Origin: Hyaloperonospora brassicae
Lineage: Eukaryota; Oomycota; Peronosporomycetes; Peronosporales; Peronosporaceae
Direction of reading: 5' to 3'
DNA: 64,000 bases
Assembly: GCA_947650285.1 (NCBI GenBank)
Contig: CANTFL010001407.1
Span: forward strand, 540,162-604,161
The first letter of the stretch is position 1, and each line of letters begins with the position of its first letter. Made by a program: the position numbers and the translations under genes. This document shows, piece after piece, positions 1-11,500 of the stretch. The notes under the pieces are model-generated. The model ran no database searches. It was not told the DNA's origin and saw only the letters and a program-made list of their open reading frames with translations.

Positions 1-630
1 GTACTACATAGCAGCCATCAGAGTTCTCAGCCCTTGGACATAGTCCGCTAACTCATTCGTTTCCTGAAGGTTAGATATGAAGCGTGAGTGCACGCGATAA
101 GCCTGTTTGGGCGGCGAGGAAACTCGCAAGATTACTAGCATGAGCAAATCCCATGTGGAAAACGCCAAGTCGACAGACGTGTTACACGTCAGAGCCTACT
201 CTCCCATCGAGCTTTGAGATGGCCAGCGAGGCTCGCTGATGCTCAAGTGAGATCGGGACAGATCTCATGGCCATCTCAATATTACGGATCCAGAATGTAA
301 AATTTTCTCTATTTTTCCTGACATAATGTTTGACGTCCACCTTAAATGGACGAGCCTTAGCCTCTTCGACTGGAATTGCCACAAAGCGTGTTGGCATAGC
401 AGACGCTACTTGCTTTGAACCTGACCCAGACGGGCCGTTTATAATGCATGAAGGTCTCGACACGTGCATTTAGCAGATCGGGACCTTGGGCATCCAGGAA
501 CTCCACATATTCTGAGCCCACGGCCAGCGATCAACTTATCAAGCGCGACCTTTTGGACCTCAGGAAGAGATGAGGATTTTGCTATGCTCACGGAGGATTG
601 GTCGTAAAGCCTCAGGCACAATTTGATCAC
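1..630 (-). pseudogene. Broken retrotransposon gag (5' part), cut by window edge
   Basis: Remnant of the Gag structural protein of an LTR-retrotransposon, read on the minus strand directly downstream of the LTR at 644-1120. Family-typical segments are visible in different frames: FTFWIRNIEMAMRS, then LEHQRASLAISKLDGR (within 182-469), and further on SPPKQAYRVHSRF and ELADYVQGLRTLMAAM (about 1-130). This order is that of the retrotransposon Gag core (Retrotrans_gag type). The frame changes between the segments, and stops interrupt it (for example after GRVGSDV, and TAG after LMAAM near position 5), so it is not functional. The rest of the element, including any pol, would lie to the left of the window. 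I assign it to the Ty3/gypsy group from the Gag type; that is family knowledge, since no pol is visible here. Confidence 0.75.
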
Positions 631-643
631 AAGTGCTTCGAAT

Positions 644-1120
644 TGTAGCGTAGCTATACAACTCTTTAAGCCAGAAGAAGACTTAACGCTCTACGAGCAA
701 CTTTGGTTCAAGGAACCCGACTCAAAGAGTCAAAAAGCTCAGATAGCTTACGGTCCCTGTTCCAGGGGGACCAAGCGGTTCAAGAGAATCCTAGCACAGA
801 GTGCTCATGAGCAGCTACCTTCACAGGAATTGCTAACTCTTACCGATCAAAGACGCCTCGTGAGGCACGTGTCTTAAGTGATCAAAATGGGAATTGAACT
901 ATATTTCTTTAAACCTGAAAGAATATTGTACAACAACGTACTGAACCTAGTAACCAATGACCTAAATAAACCTCTCAAAAGATTTCGTAATCAATGGTTG
1001 ACAGACATCAGTCCTCAACAATTGATACTGTGTTCTAATATCAGTTTAAATGGGATCCCATCCCGTGTGTGCACCACACCTATTGTCGACTGCCAGTCGA
1101 CGTGTAACCCCGATACAACA
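644..1120 (-). mobile_element. LTR of retrotransposon family 1 (5' LTR of the truncated element)
   Basis: A 477 bp segment that aligns along its whole length, in opposite orientation, with 38275-38750. On the minus strand it begins TGTTGTATCGGGG and ends GCTACA, fitting the TG...CA rule for LTRs, and gag follows immediately downstream. Two short reading frames inside it (623-877 and 878-1150, plus strand) are artefacts of the LTR and not genes. The divergence from the second copy shows an old family. Confidence 0.8.
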
Positions 1121-2443
1121 TTACGTTCCATTCTCTTGTCCTTACCGTAAAGCGCTCATTCTCTTGCGACTTCGACTGTGAGTCTTGCATGTCCGCCTGG
1201 CGTGATACAGTACGCGAGACCGTCTGTTCACTACGTAGACTGCAAATTGATAGCTGCAGTCACGTCGGAGTGCCATATCTTCGAACGGATCTAGATCGAC
1301 GCTCTTAAGTGCGAACGTACTTTAATGCTTTAGCGACCTCATACACATTCATTCTCATTTTCAAGTCGTTGTTAGAGTTAGTGTTCGTCTCAGTTCCACC
1401 TTGTTATCAGCTGTCTGGCTGATGTAGTTGGTCGACGCAGACTATGCGTGTTGGATGGAACGAAAAGGCAGATGTAGGTGTTGATGATACTTAGAGATGC
1501 AATATAATCCGTTAACATGTTTGGCTGCTGGTTCACTTGTCAGCATGTTTGGACCTGTGTGAATGAAACACGAATCAGTCGCGCCAAAGAACTGCAGGTA
1601 GAAGCGTGCTATCCATTATACGTGGTGACGTTGCATGTTGTAGACGCGTGACGAGATAGTGGAGTTATGACGTTCTTTGTTTTCTAGCGGTCGTGTTCAT
1701 GAGGATGACAACTATTTGTTGTTCCATTGACAGCTGTCGTGAAGAATGCTGAACTCGTGCTGGGACCGAACTGAAGAGACAATGCGATGACACGCGACGG
1801 TGTCTACCCCACGCAAGAATAGACGCTGTCGCCGTTGAGAGCTCCACCGACCAGTGGTCGAGCCCATTGCTTTGCTCGTATGACAATGGACTGCGCTTAG
1901 ATCGTGGTAAAGACCAGTTGAGCCTCGCAAGTCGCGAAAACAGAACAGCCATACACGCATGCGAAGAACAGCCACCGCCAGGTCGTCCTTGTGCGAGAGA
2001 AATAGCACTGCAGTATCCGATCACGCGGGGCTACTTCGCTAGTGAGGGTGTGGCCCAGTGATTGACGAGGCTAAAACGCTGTGCTTGTTGCGAACTAGTG
2101 TCCAACCGTGCTGTCTAGCGGTAGCCATCATAGGGCGGTCAAAGCTGCAAAGATGCTCACGCTCCTTGACAATCTCTGTCCTATTGTCACGTGGTAGTAA
2201 ATACGCTGCGTCGAGGACTTACTGTCATGTGACAAAAGGACAGAAGTTTGCCAAGGAGTGTAAGCATCTTTGTTAGATTTGACCGCCACATGATGGCTTC
2301 TCCAAACGAATCCTCTTTGTCCAGTTTCGGCAGGAGTAGATAACGTGGAAACCGCAGCTGCCTAAGGTGGTTGCGGGATACGGACAATACGACGTAAGAG
2401 GTTCATTATAACATCACATTACGTCGTGCTGCGCTTGGCCCTT
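1121..2443. other. GC-richer intergenic sequence, no recognisable gene
   Basis: No conserved product was recognised. The longest frames, 1665-2024 and 1712-2008 on the minus strand, overlap in different frames and look like chance. Two stretches resemble the oomycete core-promoter initiator: GCTCATTCTCTTGC at 1153-1166 and TTCATTCTCATTTTCA at 1348-1363. The first lies 36 bases upstream of a 39-codon frame starting at 1189. An inverted repeat with 9 bp arms (ACGACGTAA / TTACGTCGT) spans about 2388-2427. Confidence 0.4.
1153..1166 (+). promoter_or_regulatory. Possible oomycete initiator (Inr) element
   Basis: The sequence GCTCATTCTCTTGC matches the first half of the published oomycete initiator consensus (GCTCATTYYNCAWTTT). 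A 39-codon frame beginning MSAWRDTVRETVCSLRR opens 36 bases downstream at 1189. There is no other evidence of a gene here, so the match may be chance. Confidence 0.2.
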
Positions 2444-3130
2444 TCACCACATTCTGCCACTGCTGGACACGCCGTTGTACAAACAATCACGCTCCTCCCA
2501 GCGACAAGCGTCTCGGTCGGAGGTCAGGAAATGCAGATAGTGCTCACGCCGGGCAAAGTACCCGAATCCGATACAACGACCACATTGTTGAGCACCTAAT
2601 CAAACGCTGCACGGTGCAAAGTTGACAAGCTCACAACGTTTGCAGTTCGGTGGCGAGAAATCTCTATCACAACCCAATGGAGACTGGGCCGACGTTGCTC
2701 GATACATGACGAACTTCGTCTGCGCAAGTCTATGCGCGACCAACGTGGCGCTGCACTAGTCGAGCCGCATCCAGTCGCGTGGACTGAATGCCATGAAAGA
2801 ATGTGTGTCAAGACGAGCTCGATGAAAGTACGTTCGAGGTCACGTGGCTGTGATGTTGTAAATAGTTTGGTAACGTCTGTGGCGAGACACTCACGTGATC
2901 GCGCCACGAGTGAGACTCACGACGTCGCTCGACTCGTGTTGAGACTGGTCTGACGAGTAGTCTACAGCAACGTATCGGGCTCGAAGGTAAGCGTGAAGGA
3001 CTACGAGCGCCAGAAGCTTCTTGTGACGCAGAGCGTGCGCGTTTACCTGACCGTTGCGATCGAGTGGATGCGATTCTATTTGTCGCGTTGTCAATTGCGA
3101 CGAGCTGCGGTAGTCGTCGATCTTGACTTT
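2444..3130 (-). pseudogene. Decayed Cys-rich coding region, unknown product
   Basis: One minus-strand frame reads protein-like from about 3130 to 2444 with only four internal stops (codons ending at 2891, 2840, 2756 and 2600). It opens KVKIDDYRSSSQLTTRQ, continues through a Leu-rich stretch (KKLLALVVLHAYLRARYVAV), and after the stops includes RLAQTKFVMYRATSAQSP, NCKRCELVNFAPC and QQCGRCIGFGYFARREHYL. The paired CxxC and CxxC...GHF-like pattern suggests zinc binding, as in zinc knuckles, but I do not recognise the family. Several stops could come from single C-to-T changes. The frame continues across all four stops without a shift, which favours a gene decayed by point mutation. It could be a transposon-encoded protein, and a chance frame is not excluded. 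Confidence 0.35.
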
Positions 3131-3373
3131 CTAGTCACTGCCAGACAAGCTTGAGGTGTACGCTGACAGCGTGCAGGCGCAATTGGCTTCTCTTCCAGAG
3201 AGATACATATGCGTAGAAGCAATCGTTTGGTTTACGATACGCTGCTGCTATGACGATACCTTCGTGTGGCTGTATCTGTTTCATCAGGGCTCAGCGTCTA
3301 CGGGTCCGGATTTCCCGCCCAGCACTGCGGACGACACGACAGATCACATCATTTGTATCATAGACTAGACGAC

Positions 3374-3799
3374 ATGGAACAAGAGCACAACAAACCAATG
3401 ACTGGCAAAAGATCGATTGATTCACGAAGTGCAAACCACTGTCCTACGAAACTGAGCGTGCTCAGCGCATGTGCAACGTCGGCAAGAATGAAAGTTCACG
3501 TACATGAGTACAACACCGCACTATTGTCATTTATTCACATCTCTTGTGGTCGTGTCCACACAGGTACCCATCATTCCTTTTATATGATTAGACTCGTTCG
3601 TCACCTTTATACTTTGCACAAAACAGGTTGGAGCAGGCTTAATAAAATGACGAAAAAAGAGGGCATTTCATACCGAGTATTACAAATGAAACAGCGATCA
3701 TGTGAGGATTTCGAGCGGTCGATCCCCCCGAGTAAAACTTACACTCGGTCACAACATCGACACAAGTTTTCATGTGCAGCTATCCTTACTGTCAGCTAG
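3374..3799 (+). CDS. Hypothetical reading frame, 141 codons
   Basis: The longest uninterrupted frame in the left 20 kb apart from the effector; it is open from 3266, with the first ATG at 3374. The product begins MEQEHNKPMTGKRSIDSR. It has no signal peptide, membrane segment, repeat or family motif that I recognise, and it is rich in Ser, His and Arg, as chance frames in GC-richer DNA often are. Its stop falls inside a 24-base motif that recurs near 27080, so the frame may only be crossing an old repeat. Treat it as doubtful. Confidence 0.15.
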   Translation: MEQEHNKPMTGKRSIDSRSANHCPTKLSVLSACATSARMKVHVHEYNTALLSFIHISCGRVHTGTHHSFYMIRLVRHLYTLHKTGWSRLNKMTKKEGISYRVLQMKQRSCEDFERSIPPSKTYTRSQHRHKFSCAAILTVS

Positions 3800-5197
3800 A
3801 CATGGTGCCTAAAGGAATATCCGTATACTTATTCGTGTGCTACTTCATGATTATGTCGACTGGGCACCAGTGTGGAGCTAGAAAATTGTCAGCAATTTCG
3901 AAAATCACAATTTACCATAGCTGAGTTATCAGGGTGTCATCCATTGTTTTGTCAGCACTAAGTGCTTGTCCTTACATAGAGACGTTAGATCTATCGATCT
4001 TTGGGTAAAATAGATTGGCTAAGCCTTAAACAAGATCGTGCCAAAATTCCTCATTGTTCATTAGACAGCATAAAAGTGGAGCTTAGAGTGAAGATCTCTG
4101 TCAAACTGTGAGCCGAATCTCTCTGTCTTATCTGAGAAAATTATGATTTTGCGATTGCAGTCAGAATGCAGAGCATACGATCAGGAGGGCAGCTTTAAAC
4201 TACAAGTAGCTCGAAATATGAAATGAAGAGTTTATATAAAAAAGTTCCTACGGTATCCGGTACATCGCACGTGAGGAACTAAAAGCAGCTGACATTCATA
4301 CATAGTAACGCCTGTGTAATATATAATAAAAGCGACTGACTTATTTAAGAATTTTGGTACGACAAAACGAAGATACACATTGTATAGATCCCACATGTGA
4401 ACAATGTTTGGTAATTTCGAAGACAAACTGGAGGTGTCCTTAAAAAACTATTAGTCTTAAGTGTGGCACAGGTTGGTACAATGATCTTACAGGATTCGTA
4501 GCTGGTAACTTAAGATTACTCAAGCATTATCTGTGCAAATAGTGACCAAATTTTTTGTTAATGCAAGAGGCAAGGTGGCTATTTGTTACAGCATGGATGC
4601 TCTTACCAAGTATCAGCAAACTTTTGCTCAATTTTGTGTAACAGTTAAAGGCTAAGCTGCGTTAAGTGTTTACCGGGCTTACGAATCTAACCTAATTCGC
4701 TGCCTCTACTAATATATTGTAGACAAAATATTCAATATGCTTTAAAGCTACTTTGATATAAACGACGAGTTTCAGTACGATGATGATCAGCAGCCCATGC
4801 ATCACATCGAATTATTGAGAACTGATGTACTAGAAGGCGACGTACGAAAGGTGATTTGCCATGTCTCGCTCAAGCCTTCCGTACACCACTATAATTGTCA
4901 TGTTTATTTTTAGTACATCAATCCTGGTGGCACTAACGTACTTAATTCGAAATAGAAAAATCGCTCGTATTTTTGTGCCAAACAGTTGGCGAACCCACGG
5001 AGTGACCACATCCGACATATACGTGCTATTATCATGTACGTAACTTAGCATTACGAAAGATGGCACCCACAGGCTATCCTGTCCTAAAAGCTCCCCACAT
5101 ATACCCGAATCCTTTGCCTGCGTTATTACCATTACGCCTTCACGTCATCACAGCTGCTCCCGAGATAGTGGCATGCGTCCGTTGCTCGTTCTCGTAC
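3800..5197. other. Intergenic sequence between GC-richer island and effector
   Basis: AT content rises across this stretch. No supported gene was found. A 48-codon open segment at about 4510-4650 (plus; includes KFFVNARGKVAICYSMDALT) reads like protein but has no start before its middle and no family match. The minus frame at 4830-5132 looks like chance. Confidence 0.4.
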
Positions 5198-5572
5198 TCA
5201 AACATCGACACGACGATTGTGAGACGACTCTTGCTGACGAAGCTTGAAAAGATTGCGAACGGGCAGAGCGGCACGGTCTATGAGACGTGCAACGTTTTGA
5301 AAGGATTGCTCAATCATAGCCCAAAACCTATCAACTTGCTGCAATGTCAACATATTTGGAAAGTTGGGGTCCATCCTTTCTTCAGCTTGCGTGTGGAAAA
5401 CGGGATTGTTGGTCTCATCATCTCCTAGTAGGCGGATTCCCTTGTCACCTTGCTGAGCAGTCGCGGACGATAGCATCGAAGTGTGATCCTCGGCGCCGTG
5501 GACGCGGACATCGGTGGATGCGGTGCAATTGAAAGCGGCTGCGACAGCTAGTCCGGTGACAATCAGGCGCAT
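5198..5572 (-). CDS. Candidate secreted RxLR-EER effector (RLLG variant), 124 aa
   Basis: Intronless 124-residue protein. Residues 1 to about 20 form a signal peptide: MRLIVTGLAVAAAF is a basic residue followed by a hydrophobic core, then small residues (CTAST) suitable for cleavage. At residues 47-50 is RLLG, a variant of the oomycete RxLR motif, followed by an acidic stretch (DDE) and the EER motif at 64-66. The order and spacing (signal peptide, RxLR by about 60, EER shortly after) are those of oomycete host-translocated effectors. The C-terminal domain (67-124) is short and predicted mostly helical (QQVDRFWAMIEQSFQNVARL); no full WY repeat is evident, so it may be small or truncated. RxLR effectors are secreted and act inside plant cells; no target can be read from sequence. 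The gene stands alone in repeat-rich DNA. The RLLG in place of RxLR and the lack of homologues to compare are the main doubts. Confidence 0.7.
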   Translation of the reverse strand: MRLIVTGLAVAAAFNCTASTDVRVHGAEDHTSMLSSATAQQGDKGIRLLGDDETNNPVFHTQAEERMDPNFPNMLTLQQVDRFWAMIEQSFQNVARLIDRAALPVRNLFKLRQQESSHNRRVDV

Positions 5573-8500
5573 GATCGTTGTTCAGCCTTTTGCGTGTTTC
5601 GACTCGGGTGTGAATCGACAAGAGACGGCCAAGGTGAATCTTCCCGTCAGATCTTTCTAAAAATTAGTATCATCGTACTGGTGGCTGTCGTTGCACCTCG
5701 TACCTAACGGAGCTGCTCCCACCTCGTCTAACCGAAGTACATGCAGCTAGTTTGCTATCACGCAGCTGTCTGTGTTGTTAGCAGCCTATCTCTCGACACT
5801 CGATGTGTGTAAACTAACAATGCCGTCAGTAACCCATTGCACATCTCTCCCGCCCACAATCCGATCAGCCCTAAGGGGGAGAGGCTTTTAAATGCTAATT
5901 AGCGCCTTAAATGCGCCATTATGACGCTTAAAAAGAGTTTTAAACTCAGTCATGATCCCCGATTAATTCATGAGTCTGATCTTCTGCTTAGTGATTAAGG
6001 CTATGCAGTGCCTACGTATCTAACTAGATGGCGCCAAGTAAAACTGCGAGTGAACATGTGTACGTTTCTTGCCTTTTTAACATAGTTGAGGTACTTTTGA
6101 ATCCTCGGTCAAACGGAATAAATGCGGTGGCTGTATGAGGTGATCGCAAGTCATTATAACACAGCATGAATGCTTGGATCTTGAGAGCCGGCGGGTAGGA
6201 TTTTGCTGGAGGTGGATATAGAATTGATATTACAATACATTCATATGTGCAGAACGAGGTATCTGCAAAGAAAATTGCAATAAATCAAGACACGTGAAGG
6301 AGCGCTGCTTTGGCGGCCCACGTATGGACATGATGTGATGGAACACGTACGTTTCGTCACCACATAAGCAATTGATGCTTGTCTCTTACCAAGTAAGGTC
6401 TTTCACTCACGATATTAGCAGCCGTGGGACAGATCAGATGCAGACTAAATTATCGAAAAATATGCATGCTTTAAATTGTCTGCGGGCACCCGATCGGATA
6501 TGAGATGTAACGCGCTTGGTGGTTCATTGGTTTCGGCTGTGAGCCCACGTTTCTAGGCCAGGGTATGTACACCACAGGGGAAATGTCAGGATGTGCAGGG
6601 TACTCGACAATAGTATAGTAGTCTCATCGGCTCTCATTCACTAGTTGGATCAAATTCAAGTGTTTTTTAACAAGGAAAATCTGCCTACTAGAAGCTGACA
6701 TATTCTTCACCTGCTTACTCATGCTGTGCACCTGCGTGCTTGATATCAGACCGGTCCGTTAATATTTTAGAAATATGCGCATTATATACATAATAGTGGT
6801 AGGGGCACTGCCACTGAAAAAAGGCAGAGATCCACATCTGTGTACTTTATACTTCACTTTCGTCGTCAACTAGTTTTAATTGGATCTCTGTAGCCTCACC
6901 CCTCGTGCCTGAGGAAAAGGGAGGTAAAAACCGCGCAGACCGCATTCATTGCATATTGTTGTAATGCATGTGGCATGGAGCATCTCTGTTGACTAAAAAA
7001 ATGATTAGGCAATTCGCACCCTCACCCGACAAGAAGGTATATGAAAGGCAAAATAGATGCTTACTAACCTTTTTCCCCCATCATAGCGCGTAATATAGCG
7101 TATCTGTAGTTAGGCGTTCTGTCGTCCTTCGACAGACATCACGGCAACTTGACTTTTGTTATGGGACAAATCAATGGTTGCAAGAAGTGACACTACTTGT
7201 CACGTAATTATGAACGTTTTATTACATTTCATCAACAGGTAAGGAACATAAAAACGGATTCAAGAAAATAGATATATAAAATAAACATAAAAAATTGCAT
7301 GATGCCCACTGGGCGAATTGTATCTTCTCTCAATTTTTATTGCGGCTAAGCTAGCGATTAGCTCATAAAGCGAACCAAGTAATATCGATGTAATAAACGA
7401 TAATTGCACGTCTTTGCTCAAAATTCAGAACCTTACAAAAATCCTCGATTTTGGGTAATGAGTACACGAAGCAATTTTTTTACAAATCCGTTAAATTGGT
7501 TTGGTTTATATGGCATAAATACATATAAATATCATTTTTGTGTTCATTTAGTGCACACAATGTAAAACCTGTAAGAAATTTAAGCACCAACGTATAAAAA
7601 AGATTAAGAAAATTAATGTCGTTTCCGCAACCGAAAGTGCCTTTCCAACGCTCCCGTCGCACTGCATACCATAAACACGTCTTTTGCACGTTTCCAACAC
7701 CAAGTAACGTACTAATCAGTCAACAATCACTAACTTCCGCGCCCCCAAAAAATGACCACGGCACTTGCAGGTTATAAGAGCTGTCGCTGCGACCGCAGTG
7801 TCACCCGAACTCAATGTCATTTCAAGAGCCAAAAAGGGCTTCTAGAATAGACTATCACGGCGGCCGGCCATTACATCATTTTGATTTAGGTTCATTTGCG
7901 AACTGACCTTCATCGAAGTGTTGTAGGGATATTCATAATGACATGCGAAAGAATTGCGACTGCTAGTATAAAGGCATTGAGCTGATGTTCCCAAATCCTT
8001 CGCATCCGTCTCTCACACTATTTTTTTCGCCGCTAGATTGAAAGTGATTTCGGTACATAAAGTATGTAGAAAGATTGTGTAAAAGAAGGCCGCCACAATA
8101 AGCCCTAATAAAAGTATAGGTCGCACCATCAGGTCTCAAATTTAATTTTAACGGATGCTAACGTTTAGCTTCTGTCAAATACTGTTCTTTGCAACAGTTG
8201 CGGCAAAACGTGATGGGTTTAATGGATTTGGATCATTTCCTGCGTCGTTTAATTGTAATTGGAGGACACAAACAGGCAAAACAATACCGTTTAGGGTGAC
8301 GACATCCATTTTTGCCCTTTAACCTGCGATATGGTTCTTTCAGGCTGATTCGCCTACTTATTAACAAGGTTGCATGGTAAAAGATCGAAAATGAAAAAAA
8401 AATGGACGCGGGAATCTTTGGGGCGGCTAAATTTGTTTCGCTCGAGTCAAAATTGAGAAATTCTCCGAATTTCACGATTCTTAACTTGGCGAAACTTTTG

Positions 8501-11500
8501 TCAAGGTATAATAACGAGACTCAAGAAATGAAGATAATAGCATATTCCAGCCAAATATGGTCTTAATTTCGTATTTATAGAAGTAAAGTGTGAGGCGTAG
8601 ATGAGTGAATGAGATTTTAAACTGTTACAGGGAATAATGGTGCACACTATGTATAAGTATTGAGTCAAAAATCGCTTGCATATAATTCTAATGGAAAAAA
8701 GCTACCTGTCTTAGTACATGTGCACCTATGAGTCAGTTGATCGTCGATAATAACTTTCCCGATTAAAACTATATCAAGGAAATTAGCATGAAAATAAAAA
8801 ATTGATCAAGTTGCGCCCTTGCGGTGAGACTTCCTGATTTACCTTTTACCTTACCTGCATCGCATACTTTACAGTCTCGTCTCCTGAATTTTTTCAAATA
8901 TTTATGATTTTTTATGCGTCCAAATGAATACATACGATCCAACGCTAATAATATGGATCACCTTACGTTAACATAATAAGAAATGTACCATCTAAGGCTT
9001 GTATACAATATCGATAGAAAGAAAGGTCTCAACATGCTCAACAAATATTGAATATTTTATACCTCTTACTCTAGAGGCGTAAAACAACTTCAAAAATATT
9101 GCAACCCGATTGTATCGCATCGTAATGCGTATTACATACCGCCCCAAAATTTATATGGCAAGGCAAAATTTCTGGAACAAAAGGGAAAATGGGATTAATA
9201 ATACAGATGTCGTGTACCAGCGACGCTACCGTATACTGCCATAACAAACCTGGCAAAAACTGTTTTTTACCCATGACCCGGGTGCCTCATCAATCAGATA
9301 GCCATCTCACTATCGCAAGGACCTGTACAATTTGACTAAATTGTTGACGTGTGTATACTTGCGTTGCGCGGCGCTGTTTGGAAATCGTTGATCATTGATA
9401 CCATAACAGAGGTGTACTTATCTGACCGACATGTACCATTACTTCGTCAATGTTTTCGTATACTTTAGCGCTAGGATCAATAATCAGTCATCAAAAAGTT
9501 GTGTAATTATAGATGCTATCCATAACAAAGGTCACCATAATTCATTAACTAATCTCCTATCCGTCGGATATCTTATTCCATCATAGGTAACGCGGTACCA
9601 GTTAATCGTATTAATTAAATTATGTCCATCACACTCAAAAGCCGCTCTAATACATTTGGTAAGAGAGACCTTTCTAAATGTAAGTTCATGAGCAAGCACC
9701 TCCATCGGTACAGTCCAAATAATTCATAAAATATAGGCGGCCTAGTTAAAATATTTTTGCTTTACAGCGCTATATATTACATCGATCTCGTAAACCGAAG
9801 CAGTGAAAGCAAGGAATGGACTATACCAGAAAGACAAGACCATTCGATAGCCATATGACATCAACAGTATAGTTCCACTTCATTCGAGCATACTGACGAT
9901 GTAAGTTCGTCAACTAGACCTCTCACTGAGTAGAAGCGCTTCAGTATTAACCAATACATACTTACACATGGTTAGGGCAAAGTTTGTAGATTAGAATAGG
10001 CCAATAATGATGCAACGATTCGTGATGCTTGCAAGCGCGGAACAATGCTCTTCTGGTTCTTTTATAACGTGTACATAAATATTATCATCACTGATATATA
10101 GTAATATTTCATAGTTTCTCGTTCAACAAGCTCTTAACAGAGCCTCGATGGTTGCTTAAGTATAAACGTTCGGTCAATGAAATGGCATGCAAACAATTCA
10201 ACGGTATCATACTAGAAAATATATGGATATAAAAATCCAATAAAGACTTTCATTTTATTAAATGCTTTATACAACCACTTCTTGATGCGAAGTCCGAGTG
10301 TATATGAGAGACTCATCATTATTATTAATTCCTGGTTACAAATATTTGTACACGTGCGTGTGAATTATACATCGTTCATAAAAAATACATGCTGTGGTGC
10401 ATCGTAACAGATATCAATCTGGTAATTTACTTTATAAATCATAATATCTATCTAGAGGTAATGTCTTAAAAATGTGTTAATTAAAATTAAATAAATGACA
10501 TCGACCTCCATTATGATATATGCTCAAGCACTACCTTGCCCTTCAAAAATTTATATTTGATTAAAAGTAGTGATTATACACGTACAACAAAGTACTTGAT
10601 GGGAAGTATTCATGTTCAGTATTTCAGTATAAAATAATTGTTGTGGCGGTTTTCAGTGTATTTGGAAGTGCAATAGCCACATGCTTTGACCTACAGCCCC
10701 TGCGTATCAATACTTGTGTGTTTTAAGATTAAGCCAATTTATAGGACAGGAAAGACAATATATAGGAAACAAAATGTATCTAATGTTGCCATTTTTTGCA
10801 TGCAAAACTAAACTGGCGCAGTCGCATGTGTTGATTTCAAGACTATGGTCGTTTAGACTTATAGATGCACAGCCGCTTACATCACCAAACATTATAATTA
10901 CTATTATCACAGATAAGAATTTTACACAGCCTTTATTACTGCAAAATCCAAAGATTTAATGGCTATCTCCGACAAGATTTTTCTTGAGCCGTATACCACT
11001 GTCATGTAATTAGCGACAAAAATACAAAGTATACATAGCAATGTTTATGTTACGACAACGGAAATGAGATGTAGTTCTAATCGTATAACAGAAAATAAAC
11101 TCTATAATTAAATTAGGCCGGAATTGGTAATGAATAATTATGTACTGCGGTCTTAGTCTAAACGATGCTAAATTGGAGCAAATTCTTAGTAGCTTAATGC
11201 TGTTAAAAGTGCACATCTCAAATATAAAAATGTAATAGTATGTGGTTGTGATAGAAAAGTTGCAAATAATTGAATATGGTAGACCAAAAGTGCTCATTTG
11301 TCCTATCTCGACTTGTCGCGAAGTCATATGGCGTGATAAGGCTAACCTGGGAACTTAAATGTTTCAGATTTAGCTGAAATAGTAGTAATAAGTGCGAAAA
11401 GGGCTTATATAAAATAAACGGAACAACGACACGCTATAACGACAATCTTTCACTAAGAAAATTTTGTTAGATTAGTACAAGCCAACCATTGAACAGCTTG

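Noticed and set aside
623..1150. Two adjacent plus-strand frames (623-877, 878-1150) as small genes
   Set aside because: They fall inside the 644-1120 LTR, whose second copy at 38275-38750 does not keep them.
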